NCBI RefSeq assembly: GCF_000469585.1
Contig: NZ_AWNK01000001.1
Location: forward strand, 62,731 to 126,730
Origin: Chrysiogenes arsenatis DSM 11915
GTDB taxonomy: Bacteria; Chrysiogenota; Chrysiogenetes; Chrysiogenales; Chrysiogenaceae
Length of the DNA: 64,000 nucleotides
Direction of reading: 5' to 3'
Positions 37,005 through 48,016 of the stretch are shown piece by piece (position 1 is the first letter of the stretch; each line of letters opens with the position of its first letter). Position numbers and translations under genes: made by a program. Below the pieces are notes generated by a model. It did not search any database and was not told the origin of the DNA. It worked only from the letters and a program-made list of their open reading frames with translations.

Positions 37005-37151
37005 AATAGGGCTCCCGGAGATGTAATGGGTGAAAAAATACCACAATACCGAGGCAAAACGCATGTGAAAAATCACAAGCAGAAAATTTTTATCGGCGTT
37101 TCACACCCCATTCTATGGTACATACTCGGTAATTTCAGAGAGGAGAACGCC

Positions 37152-37544
37152 ATGCGTGTTTGGCTGAGTCTACTGGTGATACTTCTTGGAAGTGTGTCCG
37201 CATCTGCGGATGATGCCATGAAAAGCCCTTGGGATACGACAGTGCCACCTTCGCAAACACCATCTACATCACTTTCACCGGGAAAGGCGCTGGGGAAAGG
37301 ATTACTGCGAGTGTATCAAGAAACCTTGTCGCGCACCGATCATAGCCGCTGTCCATCCTATCCTTCGTGCAGTCATTATACGCTGGAAGCAATTGACCGC
37401 TTTGGATTATGGCGCGGGATGTTTATGGGTGCGGATCGCATGCTGCACGAGGCCGATATGAGCGACAACCCGAGTCGGATTTTCCGGAACGGTCGTTGGT
37501 ATGTGTACGACCCTATCGAACGCAACCTCTTACAAAGCAAGTAA
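37152..37544 (+). CDS. YidD-domain protein with a signal peptide
   Basis: About 130 residues from ATG 37152 with GAGAGGAG upstream. It opens with a signal peptide ([16 protein letters not shown]), then a Pro/Ser-rich linker. The YidD core follows: [29 protein letters not shown] near residue 67 and [12 protein letters not shown]. YidD normally acts in the inner membrane in insertion of YidC substrates, beside rpmH, rnpA and yidC. Here it has its own secretion signal and sits before copA, so the protein may be periplasmic with a different task. The next start is 19 bases downstream. Confidence 0.8.
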   Translation: MRVWLSLLVILLGSVSASADDAMKSPWDTTVPPSQTPSTSLSPGKALGKGLLRVYQETLSRTDHSRCPSYPSCSHYTLEAIDRFGLWRGMFMGADRMLHEADMSDNPSRIFRNGRWYVYDPIERNLLQSK

Positions 37545-37563
37545 TACAGCAAGGATATCGCGC

Positions 37564-39798
37564 ATGGAAAAAATAGAATTTGCAATTTCGGGCATGACGT
37601 GTGCGGCATGTGCCCGACGCGTTGAGCGAGTACAAAAAAAACTTCCCGGCATACAGCAGGCATCAGTGAATCTGGCAACCAATCGTGGCCTTTTTGTGTA
37701 CGATGAAACGTTGGTGACTCCCGACCGCATTGCGCAGATGATCCGTGATTTCGGGTATGAACCATCGCTTCCAGACGATGCCGATATGGCCACCGCCAAC
37801 ACGTGGAGCGGGACGAATCTGGCGATTGCGCTGGTATTTGCCGCACTCGTTTTTATCCTCGCGATGGGCGTTGGCATGACAGGTCTTCCCGCGCCAGCGT
37901 GGCTTTCGCCAGACACAGCGCCGCTTTCCTTTGCCGTCGCGCAGCTTTTGTTGACACTTCCCGTCGTAGTAACCGGACGGAGTTTTTACCGCATTGGCGT
38001 GCGCAACCTCGTAAAACTCGCACCGAATATGGATTCACTCATCGCCCTTGGAACCAGTGCAGCGCTCGGCTACAGCCTGTTTGGCTTGTGGCAGATAGCC
38101 GCTGGTCATACCCATTGGGTGCACCTCCTCTATTTTGAATCGGCAGCCGTTATTCTGGCCTTGGTGATGGTCGGGAAATACCTGGAAGAGCGATCAAAGC
38201 AAAAAACTTCACTGGCTATTGAAACACTGATGAATCTGGGAGCAAAAAGCGCCTTGGTCGTGCGCAATGGTGCAGAGTGTGAAGTTCCCGTTCAAGACGT
38301 GCAGCTCAATGATATTGTCCGCGTCCGTCCTGGCGGAAAAATCCCAGTCGATGGGGTAGTGATCGCGGGAGCAACCACCGTGGATGAGTCGATGTTGACC
38401 GGCGAAAGTATTCCGGTCGAAAAGGCAGTTGGCGCAGTCGTGACAGGTGGCAGTATCGCCCTTGTCGGTTCGATAGATGTGAAGGTGGTGCGCATTGGCA
38501 GCGACACAACGCTGGCGCGGATTATCTGGATGGTGCAACAAGCACAACAAGGGCGCGCTCCCATTGCCCGTTTAGCCGATCAGGTATCCGGCTATTTTGT
38601 TCCGGCGGTGCTGGCTATTGCGCTTGGGGCGGCGGCTCTGTGGTGGGTCGCCGGTGCGCCCGTTTCGTTTGTATTTTCGGTGCTGATTGCGGTGCTGATT
38701 ATCGCCTGTCCCTGTGCGCTTGGTTTAGCAACTCCAACCGCTATTATGGTGGGAACCGGACGTGGTGCCGAAAATGGCGTGTTGTTCAAAGGGGGTGAAA
38801 CATTAGAAACCGCGTGTCGGGTCACAACTATAGTGCTTGATAAAACCGGCACTATTACCAGCGGTCAACCACGCGTGATAGGACTTGGCGGGTCTGACGG
38901 CCAGACTTCCCTGTCTTTGACGCATACCATTCCACTTTTGCACGCTGTCATCAGTCGCAGTTCCCACCCGCTTGATGTGGCGATTCGCCATGCCGTTTCG
39001 GAGCAACAAAATGTGGCAACAAACATTACATTGACAACTTTTGAAGCAATTCCCGGACGTGGCGTTCAGGCATCAACCTCCTCGCAAACCGTCCTGCTGG
39101 GTAGCCGCCGTTTGATGGAAGAACAGCATGTCGATATTGCGCCGTTCGCAACGGCCTATCAACCGTATGCGCAGCAAGGGGCAACATTGGTATTCTTGGC
39201 AATCGATGGAATTGCCGTCGCGTGGTTTGCGATTGCCGATACGATAAAAGAGACGAGCCGTGCCGCGATTACCACCCTCCGTGCGATGGGATTGGAAGTG
39301 GTGATGCTGACCGGCGATGGGCCGGAGTCAGCCGCTGCCATTGCCGCTCAAGCCGGAGTGGATGATTTTGTAGCGAGTATGTTGCCCGCTGAGAAAGCCG
39401 GATATGTGCAACAACTCCAACAACAGGGGAAAAAAGTTGCCATGGTTGGCGATGGTATTAACGATGCCCCGGCATTGGCGCAAGCGGATGTTGGCATGGC
39501 GATAGGTTCGGGAACCGATGTGGCGGTAGAGTCCGCCGATATCGTGCTCATGAAAAGTGATCTGCACGATGTGGTGTTTGCCCTGAATCTCAGTCGTGCC
39601 ACAATCCGCAATATCCGGCAAAATCTTTTCTGGGCATTTTTTTACAATACCGCCAGCATTCCGATTGCCGCTGGCGTGTTGACACTTTTTGGCGGGCCAC
39701 TGCTCAACCCAATGATTGCAGCGGCGGCTATGAGTCTGAGTTCGGTATCAGTGTTGGGGAATGCGTTGCGTCTACGGCGGGTGCCAATTGCGCGATAG
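37564..39798 (+). CDS. copA: Copper-translocating P-type ATPase
   Basis: About 744 residues. A single N-terminal heavy-metal-binding domain has [10 protein letters not shown] near residue 10. Membrane helices follow, then the CPC metal site in [12 protein letters not shown] near 382, [10 protein letters not shown] near 425, the SHPLD motif near 468 and [12 protein letters not shown] near 630. The family pumps Cu(I) out of the cytoplasm. Only one HMA domain is present where some homologues have two. No CueR or CsoR gene is adjacent. Its last 71 bases overlap plsC on the other strand. Confidence 0.94.
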   Translation: MEKIEFAISGMTCAACARRVERVQKKLPGIQQASVNLATNRGLFVYDETLVTPDRIAQMIRDFGYEPSLPDDADMATANTWSGTNLAIALVFAALVFILAMGVGMTGLPAPAWLSPDTAPLSFAVAQLLLTLPVVVTGRSFYRIGVRNLVKLAPNMDSLIALGTSAALGYSLFGLWQIAAGHTHWVHLLYFESAAVILALVMVGKYLEERSKQKTSLAIETLMNLGAKSALVVRNGAECEVPVQDVQLNDIVRVRPGGKIPVDGVVIAGATTVDESMLTGESIPVEKAVGAVVTGGSIALVGSIDVKVVRIGSDTTLARIIWMVQQAQQGRAPIARLADQVSGYFVPAVLAIALGAAALWWVAGAPVSFVFSVLIAVLIIACPCALGLATPTAIMVGTGRGAENGVLFKGGETLETACRVTTIVLDKTGTITSGQPRVIGLGGSDGQTSLSLTHTIPLLHAVISRSSHPLDVAIRHAVSEQQNVATNITLTTFEAIPGRGVQASTSSQTVLLGSRRLMEEQHVDIAPFATAYQPYAQQGATLVFLAIDGIAVAWFAIADTIKETSRAAITTLRAMGLEVVMLTGDGPESAAAIAAQAGVDDFVASMLPAEKAGYVQQLQQQGKKVAMVGDGINDAPALAQADVGMAIGSGTDVAVESADIVLMKSDLHDVVFALNLSRATIRNIRQNLFWAFFYNTASIPIAAGVLTLFGGPLLNPMIAAAAMSLSSVSVLGNALRLRRVPIAR

Positions 39799-40408
39799 TC
39801 GCCATGGCGTCGTCGGCAAGTTTTTGCAGTACCGCCCGCTCCGCTTCCGGCGTAATTTCTTCGGGAATGGCAGGAATATAGGGAACACCAAAGCGGACGA
39901 TGGCGCGTTGTCCAAGCCGGAAGGGCTTCCAGTCGCGAAATCCTGAAACATGAATCGGCACGATCGGGACACCGGTATCGATCATTAACTTCCCCATGCC
40001 GCGATTGGCGCTGCCGAGTTTCCCATCTTTCGAGCGAGTTCCTTCCGGAAAAATCATGACGGAAATTCCTTGTTGTACATGACTGATAATACTGGCAAAG
40101 GCTTTTGCCGCGCGACCACGCTTGACTGGGATAATTTTAAAACTGCGCATAATCCAGCCGATGACAGGAGCGTGAAGCAGTTCTTCTTTGGCAGCAGCAC
40201 GGATGGAAAAGCGCCGTTGATTCAACACAACAGCGGCGGGGATGGCCAGTGTTTCGTACTGGCTGATATGGTTTGCCAAGAAAAGTGCAGGTGACGTGGC
40301 TGGGGGAATATGTTCCAGCCCAATAAACTGGCACCGGTTAAGAGTGGTCAAATAGTGCCATACACACCAACAGGTAAATTTGATATAGAGCAAATAAAGT
40401 GGTGACAT
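39728..40408 (-). CDS. plsC: 1-acyl-sn-glycerol-3-phosphate acyltransferase
   Basis: A 226-residue membrane-associated enzyme that makes phosphatidic acid. [10 protein letters not shown] near residue 123 and [10 protein letters not shown] near 153 are typical PlsC blocks. The first motif reads NHISQYE, that is HX4E where most have HX4D; an acidic residue is kept, so activity is plausible. Its end overlaps copA by 71 bases. It follows the NUDIX gene by 3 bases, closing the minus-strand run maf-NRPS-nudix-plsC. Confidence 0.9.
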   Translation of the reverse strand: MSPLYLLYIKFTCWCVWHYLTTLNRCQFIGLEHIPPATSPALFLANHISQYETLAIPAAVVLNQRRFSIRAAAKEELLHAPVIGWIMRSFKIIPVKRGRAAKAFASIISHVQQGISVMIFPEGTRSKDGKLGSANRGMGKLMIDTGVPIVPIHVSGFRDWKPFRLGQRAIVRFGVPYIPAIPEEITPEAERAVLQKLADDAMATIAQLAPAVDATHSPTLIPNSDS

Positions 40409-40411
40409 GGA

Positions 40412-40924
40412 TCAGTGCTCCGGAAAAATGAGATTGGGGTTGTGTTGCCACGCGCGAAAACGGGCATAAATCGAAATAGCTTTAGCGGCCACGCTCTGCA
40501 AAATATCGTTTTCGTTTGCCCAGCGCGTGACCAAACCATGATGTGATTCAGCCCCTTGCAGATTAAGGGGACGCATCGGCGTGGAATGAGTGATGGTAAC
40601 GGCATAAAACCAGATTTTTTCGTCGGTCATACCAACGGAGCTATACACGATGCCAAGCGGAATAAGTTGTTCATCCGTGAGCGTAATCCCTGCTTCTTCT
40701 TCAAGTTCTCTCAGCGCCGTGGCCATAGGGGTGTCATTGCCATCGATGAGCCCGGCAGGAAATTCCAGTACGCGCTGCTGCACGGGCGGACGGTATTGCT
40801 CCACCATCAGGTATTCATCGCGATCTTGGTGATACACCAGAATAATGACCGCACCACGGCAATTGACGCGGCTGACATATTCCCAGCCCCCCTCAGCATA
40901 TTTCAGTTCAAGGTATTTTCCCAT
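40412..40924 (-). CDS. NUDIX hydrolase (ADP-ribose pyrophosphatase-like)
   Basis: About 170 residues from ATG 40924, which has GGGAG nine bases upstream. The Nudix box is visible as GLIDGNDTPMA followed by RELEEEAGI near residue 60. It matches GX5EX7REUXEEXGU except for Asp in place of the first Glu. EQYRPPVQQRVLEFPAG just before it is typical of ADP-ribose and sugar-nucleotide pyrophosphatases. It sits right after the NRPS gene and could clean up a nucleotide sugar or be unrelated. Confidence 0.88.
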   Translation of the reverse strand: MGKYLELKYAEGGWEYVSRVNCRGAVIILVYHQDRDEYLMVEQYRPPVQQRVLEFPAGLIDGNDTPMATALRELEEEAGITLTDEQLIPLGIVYSSVGMTDEKIWFYAVTITHSTPMRPLNLQGAESHHGLVTRWANENDILQSVAAKAISIYARFRAWQHNPNLIFPEH

Positions 40925-40969
40925 CGTATGTCTCCCTACAATCAAGGCGGATAGTGATTCTGTGCGCCG

Positions 40970-43900
40970 CTAAGACTGCCCGATTTTCATCGATTCATCA
41001 AGCGCAACTTTGACGAGCGACCCATTCGTTTTCACCCAAGGATCGTCCAACAGAGTCAGGTGGGTGCCACTCCCTGCCAACACATGAAAGGCTCCCGCAG
41101 TGTGCTGCCCCCATGTTTGCGACATCCCCTCCAGTAGTTCGGACGCTTCCGCCTGAAGTAACACAATATCGCCGGCAACCACCCCTTCGGTAGTTGTCGT
41201 GTCAATATAATGGAGGTAGGCATACAGTTTTTGCTGGGCGAGCGCGCGAAGCTGCGGGTGCTCCATGGCCATGGCATATTCACCAGAAAGCGGCATATCA
41301 AGGTGTTCGGCACACGCTGAGTCAAGAGAGAGAGTGCGCGAAGCAAGGCGAACCCAACTATCCAGCAGTATCAACCGCGCAACGGTACGTCCATGCTTTT
41401 CCAGCTCTTTAGCAACTTCAAAAGCCAGATTTCCGCCACTCGAATAGCCCAGCAGCGTAATTGCTCCTTGGGGCTGAAGGCGTTTGATTTCCATCCGGTA
41501 GCGTTGCAAGCGATCGTCACGCTCTAAAAACGTAAAGCCATAGAAAGTATGATCGCCAAGTGAGCGTGCCAACCCAGAGTACACCATAGGATAGCCGGTA
41601 ATGGGAGGGAAGGCAAAGATGGATATACCTGATCCTGCTTGCAAGCAGAGTGGTTCCTCTTCACGGCTACAGGCACAAAAGGAGCGAATCTGTTCGCACT
41701 GCTGCGCCATGGCTCGGAGAGTTGGAAAACGAAACACGAATGGCAAGGGGAGCGTCAGATTGAGTTGGTTTTTGATGGCGGCTACCAAGTGCATCGCGGC
41801 AATGCTCTGCCCACCTACATCAAAAAAAGAATCGTCGCGGCATATGTTGGTGCGCTGTAAAATTTGTTCCCATAGCGTGGCCAACTGACGCTCCATTGGG
41901 GTCGTTGGTGGCGTGCACGTTTGGGGCGTATTTTCAACCGTACGTGACATCCGCAACAGAGCTTGGCGGTCAACTTTGCCGTTACTGTTTTGTGGGAAGG
42001 TGGCAAGGGTATGGTAGCGCGATGGGATCATATACGCCGGGAGATACTGGCCTAGAAATATTTTCACCTCAGCCGTTTCTAAAGTGGACTCAGCAAGCAG
42101 AAACGCAACGAGCTCCCGTTCGCTTCCCTCGCCCTGCACGAGCACCGTTGCACCCGTAATCAAAGGGTGGTTGATCAAGGCACGTTCGGTTTCGCCACAC
42201 TCTATCCGGTAGCCTCGGAGTTTCACTTGATCATCCTGACGACCGACAAACTGAACGGCGCCGTCATAGGTACGAAATCCTCGGTCGCCAGTGCGATACA
42301 GGCGTGCACCAGAACGATAGGGATGTGCCACAAACTTTTCTGCCGTTCGCTCTGGACTCCCAATGTAACCGCGTGCCAATCCTGGCCCCGCGACACAAAT
42401 TTCCCCAGTAACACCGTAGGGAACGAGCTGGAGTTGGTCGTCAAGAATCAAGAGCTCGCTGTTCGCCATTGGGTTTCCGATGGGGATGGCATCATGGTAA
42501 GCATGGGTCGGATCGACGCGGTGAATGGCGCTGCATACCGAAGCTTCGGTCGGTCCGTAGGCGTTAAACACGATTCGGTCACGTGCTACCGCCAACAGGT
42601 CGTGCGCGATGGCGGCTTCGCCCGCCGTGATAAGTATCCGCAGTGGATCAAGCGATACACCATTGGCGCGCAATGCGTTGAGGTAGACGGGCGGTAAGGT
42701 CGCTACGGTAACTTCACGTTGCTGGAGAAACGCCGAAAAGAGTATGGGGTCGGCCACCTGTTCCTGACTGGCGATCACCAGGGTCGCGCCAGCATGCAAG
42801 GCGAGGAAAATTTCCGACATCGCTCCGTCAAATGAGAACGATGAAAACAAGAGGCAGCGATCCTGGGGGGCAATGCCAAAGGTGCGAATCTGATCGCAAA
42901 TCATGTTCATAAAACCACCATGCTCCAGCAAAACGCCTTTCGGGAGTCCAGTTGAGCCAGAGGTATAAATGATATAGGCCGCTGACGAAGCTACTGGCGA
43001 ATGGGGCACGTTTGCCGGAGTTTCGCCTTGCACGATCGATTCGATGTTGATGAGCGTCACGTCGCTCTGAAAGGTTGCGGCACGTGGGCTCGTTTCATGA
43101 TCGACCAGCAGGCGGCGCACGCCGCTATCGCTCAAGATGTGCCGAATGCGACTTTCGGGTTGCGTGGAATCAATCGGCAGGTAGACACCACCGCTTTTTA
43201 ACACGCCCAGTAGGGCGATGATGAGGTGTGAATTGCGCCCAGTCATCACGCCAATTGGCTCTTCAATGCCCATCGCATAGCGATATTGCAGGGAGGCGGC
43301 GCAGAGATCCGAAAGACGATCGAGTTCGCCATAGCAAATCGTACGGTCAGCGGCGATAAGCGCAACGGCGTCGGGAGCCTGTGCGGCGTGGTGCCGGAAT
43401 TGTTCACTCATGGTTGTATGGACGGGGTCCGGATGCGTGGTGCCTGCCGCCTGTTGCTGCAACTCGGCCTGTTCGCTGGCGGGGAGGAGCTGCAAATCTT
43501 GCAGCGATGCGGCAGGAGCTTCGGTAACCGCGCGGACTAATTGCACAAAACGGGCGGCCATCCTTTGCGCGGTTTCAGGTCGGAACAGTGCGGTGGCATA
43601 TTCAAGCAGCAGTTGCAAACTGCCATCGGGTTGAGGTGAAAAATTCCACGTCAGATCAAAACGGCTATATTCCAAGAGCGCTGGTACGGCGGTAATGCTG
43701 AGGTCAGGCGGCGTTGGGAGCTCGGCACCGGTTTCGTGCAATACTGCCATAACATCGAACAGCGGGGTGCGTGCAGTGTCTCGCGGCAGCGCAAGCTCAC
43801 CGACCAAAGTATCGAAAGGGTAGAGTTGATGCTCATAGGCCGCCAGAGCGTTGCTCCGAATTTGGTCGAGCAGTTCTGTAAACGGAGCCGTCCCTTCAAG

Positions 43901-46900
43901 TTGGTTGCGTAGCGCCAAGGTATTCACAAAAAAACCCACAACCCCTTCGAGAGCATGGTGCGGTCGACCGGCGACGGGAATACCAACGGTGAGATCGCTT
44001 TGGCCACTCAGGCGGAAAAGTAACGTATTGAGTATGGCCAGCAATCCCATAAACAGGGTGGCTTCGCGTTTTGCCGCAAGTGAATGGAGTGCTGATACCA
44101 CGGCTGGCTCAAGGGTAAATGTCGTCGACGCTCCATCCTCGCGGCGAATGCGGGGACGGGGAAAATCGAGCGAGAGTTCCAGCGGCGCGGGTATTGCGGC
44201 AAAGAGACTCTGCCAGTAGCGCCGCATGGCGGCAAAACGTGTGGTGGCCATCGCGGAATGTTGGTGATCCGCCCACTCCTTGTACTGAATGGCGAGGGGC
44301 GCGAAGGTCGGCGTTGCTCCTCCAGCGATAGCGCGGTAGGCCGTGACCCATTCGCGCAGGAGGATATTCCACGACCAGCCATCGCCAATGCTGTGGTGCA
44401 TGGTCAGCAGCAGCAACGCTTCGTTGGTTGCAGTCTGGAAGAGGTGCACCCGCCAGAGTGAGGGTTGGGTCATATCGAACGGTATGGCAATTTCGTCTGC
44501 CGCAGCGCGCATCGCCGTATCCCACGGTTGGTTGACTTCGCGCAGATCATGGAAAGAAAAAACATCTGGCAGTGATGGGAGCACGACTTGCACTGGCATG
44601 CCGTCGCGCTCAGCGAAGATCGTCCGTAACGATTCATGGCGCGCCACCAGTATGGCGCAGGCCGATTGCAGGGCGTGGCGATCAATACGGCCACCGAGCT
44701 TGAGGGTGAGCGGCATGGTGTAGGCGGGCGATTCAGGCGCCATCTGCTGCAACACCCACATGCGCCGTTGCCCAGCTGATGCGGGATACCACTCCCGTTG
44801 TGCCAGTGGTTGGAGCATATCGGTAGTACTATTTTGGCTCGTGAGAGTCTGGGCAAAGGTGGCAATGGTGGGATGGGCGAAAATCAGCGAGAGAGGGATC
44901 TCTTGGCCAAATTCTTTGGCGATGGCGGTGCCCATGCGGATGGCTTTGATGCTGTGCCCACCAAGATCAAAGAAAGAGTCGTGTCGTCCCACATGGTCGA
45001 TTCCCAGAATACGCTGCCAGATTTGGGCGAGGCGTCGCTCGGTTTCGGAGTACGGTTCGGTTGTAGCAGAGGTATCACTGTGGCGTGGTGCGGCGTGACT
45101 GGGGTGCGGCAAGGCGTTACGGTCGGTTTTGCCGTTGGGCGTCAGTGGTATGGCATCAATAGGAATATACCACGTGGGGAGCATGTAGTCCGGAAGTGTG
45201 GTGCTGAGTTGCGCGCGCAATTCGTGTGGTGTCGGCATGGGGGTTTGGTCAGACACAAGGTACGCAGCGATTTCATTGACGCCATTCATGTCAACAACAC
45301 GCACCACCGCTGTTTGTACGCCGGCAAGTGCCAGAAGGGCGTGCTCGATTTCTCCAATTTCGATGCGGTAACCGCGCACTTTTACCTGAGTATCGAGCCG
45401 CCCACCACATTGCAGTTCGCCGCAGGGAAGCCAGCGCCCGCTGTCGCCGGTGCGGTAGATCCGTTCGGCGGGACGAAGTGGGTGTTGTGTAAAGCGTTCG
45501 CTGGTTAACTCTGGACGCTGCCAATAGCCACGCGCGACGCCCTGACCGCCAATGCAAATTTCGCCCCAAACGCCAACGGGCTGAAGCGTGCTATCGGGTG
45601 CAAGGATCAACACCTCTTCGTCAATGAGTGGCGTGCCGATGGTGAGCGTGGCGGCTCCATTCAGCCGTTTCGTGGTTGACCAAATGGTCGCTTCGGTGGG
45701 GCCATACACGTTAAATAATGCTGTGTTGTGGAGTGCTTGCAACTGCTGAAACATTGATTCCGGTAATGGCTCGCCGCCGACCAGTAAGGCGTTCAGCTCG
45801 GCGAAAGCGGCGATATCGCTGCTTTCAAGCATCAGTTTGAGTCGTGAAGGGGTTACCTGCAAAACAGTAACCCGCTCGCGTTGCAGCAGCGCCACGGCTT
45901 GCGATGGGCTATTGGCGTCGGTGTCATTGGCTACAACGATGGTCATGCCAAGCATCAGTGGGCAAATCAGCTCTAGCACCGAGATATCAAAGGTAATCGT
46001 GGTTAAGGCGAGAAGCGTATCTTCTGCGGTGAGCCCATATGTTTGGGTCATATTTTGTAGAAAACTCACTACATGGCGGTGCTCCAGCATCACCCCTTTA
46101 GGGAGTCCGGTGGAGCCCGAGGTATACATGAGGTAGAGCAGATTCTCAGGGGCAATAATGCGATGGGGCTCGGTGGTGGCGGTATCAGGGAGAGTGTCGA
46201 GTTCGACAATTGCCAGTTGGTCAGCTTGACTGAACAGAAGATGGCGATGCTTGGCTTCTGTCATTACGATGCGGCAGCCGCTGTCTTGCAGCATGTACGC
46301 TGTGCGCGCGGCGGGAAATGTCGGGTCAAGCGGCAAGTAGGCGGCTCCCGCCTGAATTATTCCGTAGAGGGCGGCAACCATCCGTTCTGAACGATCCATC
46401 AAAATGGCAACGACTTGATCAGCCTTTACCGAAAACTGCTGGAGCAGGAAATTGGCAACGCGGTTGGCGGATTGGTGGAGTTCGCGATAGGCAAGGCGGC
46501 GCGATTCACAGACTAATGCTATCCGGTCGGGCGTGGCCAGGGCTTGTTGTGTCAGGAGATCGGCCACGGTTACGTGCGCAAAGGGTTTCGGAGGTGTGTT
46601 GAACTCCGCAGTTATTTCGTGAATATGTTGCGGCGCAAGTACAGAAAACTCGGCTATTAAACGCGCTGGCTGCTCCACGACTTGATCAAAAAGGAATTCC
46701 AACGACCAAGCGATGCGTTCTATCAGTGCCGGGGCGTAGATATTTGGGTCATATCCCATGCGAAAGGTGAGCGCGGTACTCGGCACAACCGAAAGCTCAA
46801 AGGGGTAGTTGGTATTTTCGTGAAGCTCAGCACGGAGCATGGTAAAGCCGCAGGCTGCTGTCGCCTCAGTGGTGTGCAGTCGCTCGTCAAGAGGGTAGTT

Positions 46901-47962
46901 TTCAAAAATCAGGATGTGATCGAGTAGCCCCTGACGCAGTGGGGTGGCGGCCTGGATTTCGGCCAACGAACACCAATGGTGGCGCGCGGCGGCCAGTGTG
47001 TCGCGCTGAACGGTGTGCAGTACGTGTGGCAATGTCGCCGTCGGCTGGAGACGGATCCGCACCGGCACAGCGTTAATAAAGAGCCCGACCATTGTTTCGA
47101 CACCGCGCAACCCTTCGGGACGACCCGACACGGTGGCGGCAAAGACGACATCATCGGTGCCATTATACCGACTCAGCAGGATGCTCCACACGGTTTGCAC
47201 CAGTACGTTCAGGGTGACGCCGCTTGTTGCCGCAATAGTAGTGAGCTGTGCCGTGCGCTGGGGGTCAAGCTGCCAGATGAAATCCATCCGTGAGGCGTTT
47301 GGATTTTCTGTGGTGGGGCATTGCGGCAAACCAGTTGCTTGAGGAAATCCGTCGAGCATTTCCTGCCAAAAGTGTTGTGAGGCGGCGGTGTCTTGCTTTT
47401 CAATCCACGTGACGTAGTGGGAAAATGGGATGGGTGGCGCGAGTACGTGCGATTTTCCATGGAGTTGCGCCGCGTAGATATCAAGCAATTCGCTTTGGAG
47501 AATGCCCACCGACCAGCCATCAAGAATGATGTGGTGATGGCTCCAGATCACTTCAACTTCATTGGCGCACAGTAAAATAACGGTGATGCGGGTCAGTGGC
47601 TCTTTGGAGGGGAGGAATGGGCGGCGACGATCGTTTTGCTTGAGTATGTCAATACGCTGCTGCGCTTCATGGGGAATGAGTGCCCGACTATCAACAACGG
47701 TGAACTCAATACGCCATTCTTTCAAGACGATTTGCAGTGGTCGCGGGGTATCTTTATGCACAAAGATGGTGCGCAGCACATCGTGACGGCGTACCAGTTC
47801 GTCCCATGCAAACCGGAAACATTCAACATCAAACGATCCGCGTAATCGGTAGCAGAGTTGCTCGAAATATGCGGCGCCGCCATCGTACAAATCATGAAAT
47901 AAAATCCCCTCTTGCAGTGGCGTTAAGGGGTAAATATTTTTGACATTCGCTTTAGAAATCAT
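40970..47962 (-). CDS. Two-module non-ribosomal peptide synthetase, C-A-T-C-A-T-TE
   Basis: A 2330-residue enzyme. Condensation domain 1 (about 8-440) has HHIILDG near 144. Adenylation 1 (about 465-965) has YTSGSTGLPKG near 612, and carrier 1 has LGGHS with the pantetheine Ser at 1004. Condensation 2 (about 1050-1480) has HHSIGDG near 1190. Adenylation 2 (about 1505-2000) has YTSGSTGLPKG near 1669, and carrier 2 Ser is at 2053. A thioesterase follows with GYSSG Ser at 2174 and a late His in GSGTHL. Read by the GrsA scheme, the pocket codes are DILQLGVIWK (glycine-like) and DGSTIAAVCK (Phe/Tyr-like). Starting with a C domain suggests an acyl starter. No phosphopantetheinyl transferase or MbtH gene is in the window. 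It lies 54 bases after a maf gene on the same strand. Confidence 0.95.
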   Translation of the reverse strand: MISKANVKNIYPLTPLQEGILFHDLYDGGAAYFEQLCYRLRGSFDVECFRFAWDELVRRHDVLRTIFVHKDTPRPLQIVLKEWRIEFTVVDSRALIPHEAQQRIDILKQNDRRRPFLPSKEPLTRITVILLCANEVEVIWSHHHIILDGWSVGILQSELLDIYAAQLHGKSHVLAPPIPFSHYVTWIEKQDTAASQHFWQEMLDGFPQATGLPQCPTTENPNASRMDFIWQLDPQRTAQLTTIAATSGVTLNVLVQTVWSILLSRYNGTDDVVFAATVSGRPEGLRGVETMVGLFINAVPVRIRLQPTATLPHVLHTVQRDTLAAARHHWCSLAEIQAATPLRQGLLDHILIFENYPLDERLHTTEATAACGFTMLRAELHENTNYPFELSVVPSTALTFRMGYDPNIYAPALIERIAWSLEFLFDQVVEQPARLIAEFSVLAPQHIHEITAEFNTPPKPFAHVTVADLLTQQALATPDRIALVCESRRLAYRELHQSANRVANFLLQQFSVKADQVVAILMDRSERMVAALYGIIQAGAAYLPLDPTFPAARTAYMLQDSGCRIVMTEAKHRHLLFSQADQLAIVELDTLPDTATTEPHRIIAPENLLYLMYTSGSTGLPKGVMLEHRHVVSFLQNMTQTYGLTAEDTLLALTTITFDISVLELICPLMLGMTIVVANDTDANSPSQAVALLQRERVTVLQVTPSRLKLMLESSDIAAFAELNALLVGGEPLPESMFQQLQALHNTALFNVYGPTEATIWSTTKRLNGAATLTIGTPLIDEEVLILAPDSTLQPVGVWGEICIGGQGVARGYWQRPELTSERFTQHPLRPAERIYRTGDSGRWLPCGELQCGGRLDTQVKVRGYRIEIGEIEHALLALAGVQTAVVRVVDMNGVNEIAAYLVSDQTPMPTPHELRAQLSTTLPDYMLPTWYIPIDAIPLTPNGKTDRNALPHPSHAAPRHSDTSATTEPYSETERRLAQIWQRILGIDHVGRHDSFFDLGGHSIKAIRMGTAIAKEFGQEIPLSLIFAHPTIATFAQTLTSQNSTTDMLQPLAQREWYPASAGQRRMWVLQQMAPESPAYTMPLTLKLGGRIDRHALQSACAILVARHESLRTIFAERDGMPVQVVLPSLPDVFSFHDLREVNQPWDTAMRAAADEIAIPFDMTQPSLWRVHLFQTATNEALLLLTMHHSIGDGWSWNILLREWVTAYRAIAGGATPTFAPLAIQYKEWADHQHSAMATTRFAAMRRYWQSLFAAIPAPLELSLDFPRPRIRREDGASTTFTLEPAVVSALHSLAAKREATLFMGLLAILNTLLFRLSGQSDLTVGIPVAGRPHHALEGVVGFFVNTLALRNQLEGTAPFTELLDQIRSNALAAYEHQLYPFDTLVGELALPRDTARTPLFDVMAVLHETGAELPTPPDLSITAVPALLEYSRFDLTWNFSPQPDGSLQLLLEYATALFRPETAQRMAARFVQLVRAVTEAPAASLQDLQLLPASEQAELQQQAAGTTHPDPVHTTMSEQFRHHAAQAPDAVALIAADRTICYGELDRLSDLCAASLQYRYAMGIEEPIGVMTGRNSHLIIALLGVLKSGGVYLPIDSTQPESRIRHILSDSGVRRLLVDHETSPRAATFQSDVTLINIESIVQGETPANVPHSPVASSAAYIIYTSGSTGLPKGVLLEHGGFMNMICDQIRTFGIAPQDRCLLFSSFSFDGAMSEIFLALHAGATLVIASQEQVADPILFSAFLQQREVTVATLPPVYLNALRANGVSLDPLRILITAGEAAIAHDLLAVARDRIVFNAYGPTEASVCSAIHRVDPTHAYHDAIPIGNPMANSELLILDDQLQLVPYGVTGEICVAGPGLARGYIGSPERTAEKFVAHPYRSGARLYRTGDRGFRTYDGAVQFVGRQDDQVKLRGYRIECGETERALINHPLITGATVLVQGEGSERELVAFLLAESTLETAEVKIFLGQYLPAYMIPSRYHTLATFPQNSNGKVDRQALLRMSRTVENTPQTCTPPTTPMERQLATLWEQILQRTNICRDDSFFDVGGQSIAAMHLVAAIKNQLNLTLPLPFVFRFPTLRAMAQQCEQIRSFCACSREEEPLCLQAGSGISIFAFPPITGYPMVYSGLARSLGDHTFYGFTFLERDDRLQRYRMEIKRLQPQGAITLLGYSSGGNLAFEVAKELEKHGRTVARLILLDSWVRLASRTLSLDSACAEHLDMPLSGEYAMAMEHPQLRALAQQKLYAYLHYIDTTTTEGVVAGDIVLLQAEASELLEGMSQTWGQHTAGAFHVLAGSGTHLTLLDDPWVKTNGSLVKVALDESMKIGQS

Positions 47963-48016
47963 GCTTTCCTGCCCGTTTGGAATGCGTGAAGGTGTTTCGT
48001 GTTGGATTACGGCGGC

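Noticed and set aside
40970-47962. The NRPS as a siderophore pathway
   Set aside because: There are no salicylate or dihydroxybenzoate genes, TonB receptor or iron transporter in the window, and the predicted residues are Gly and an aromatic amino acid.
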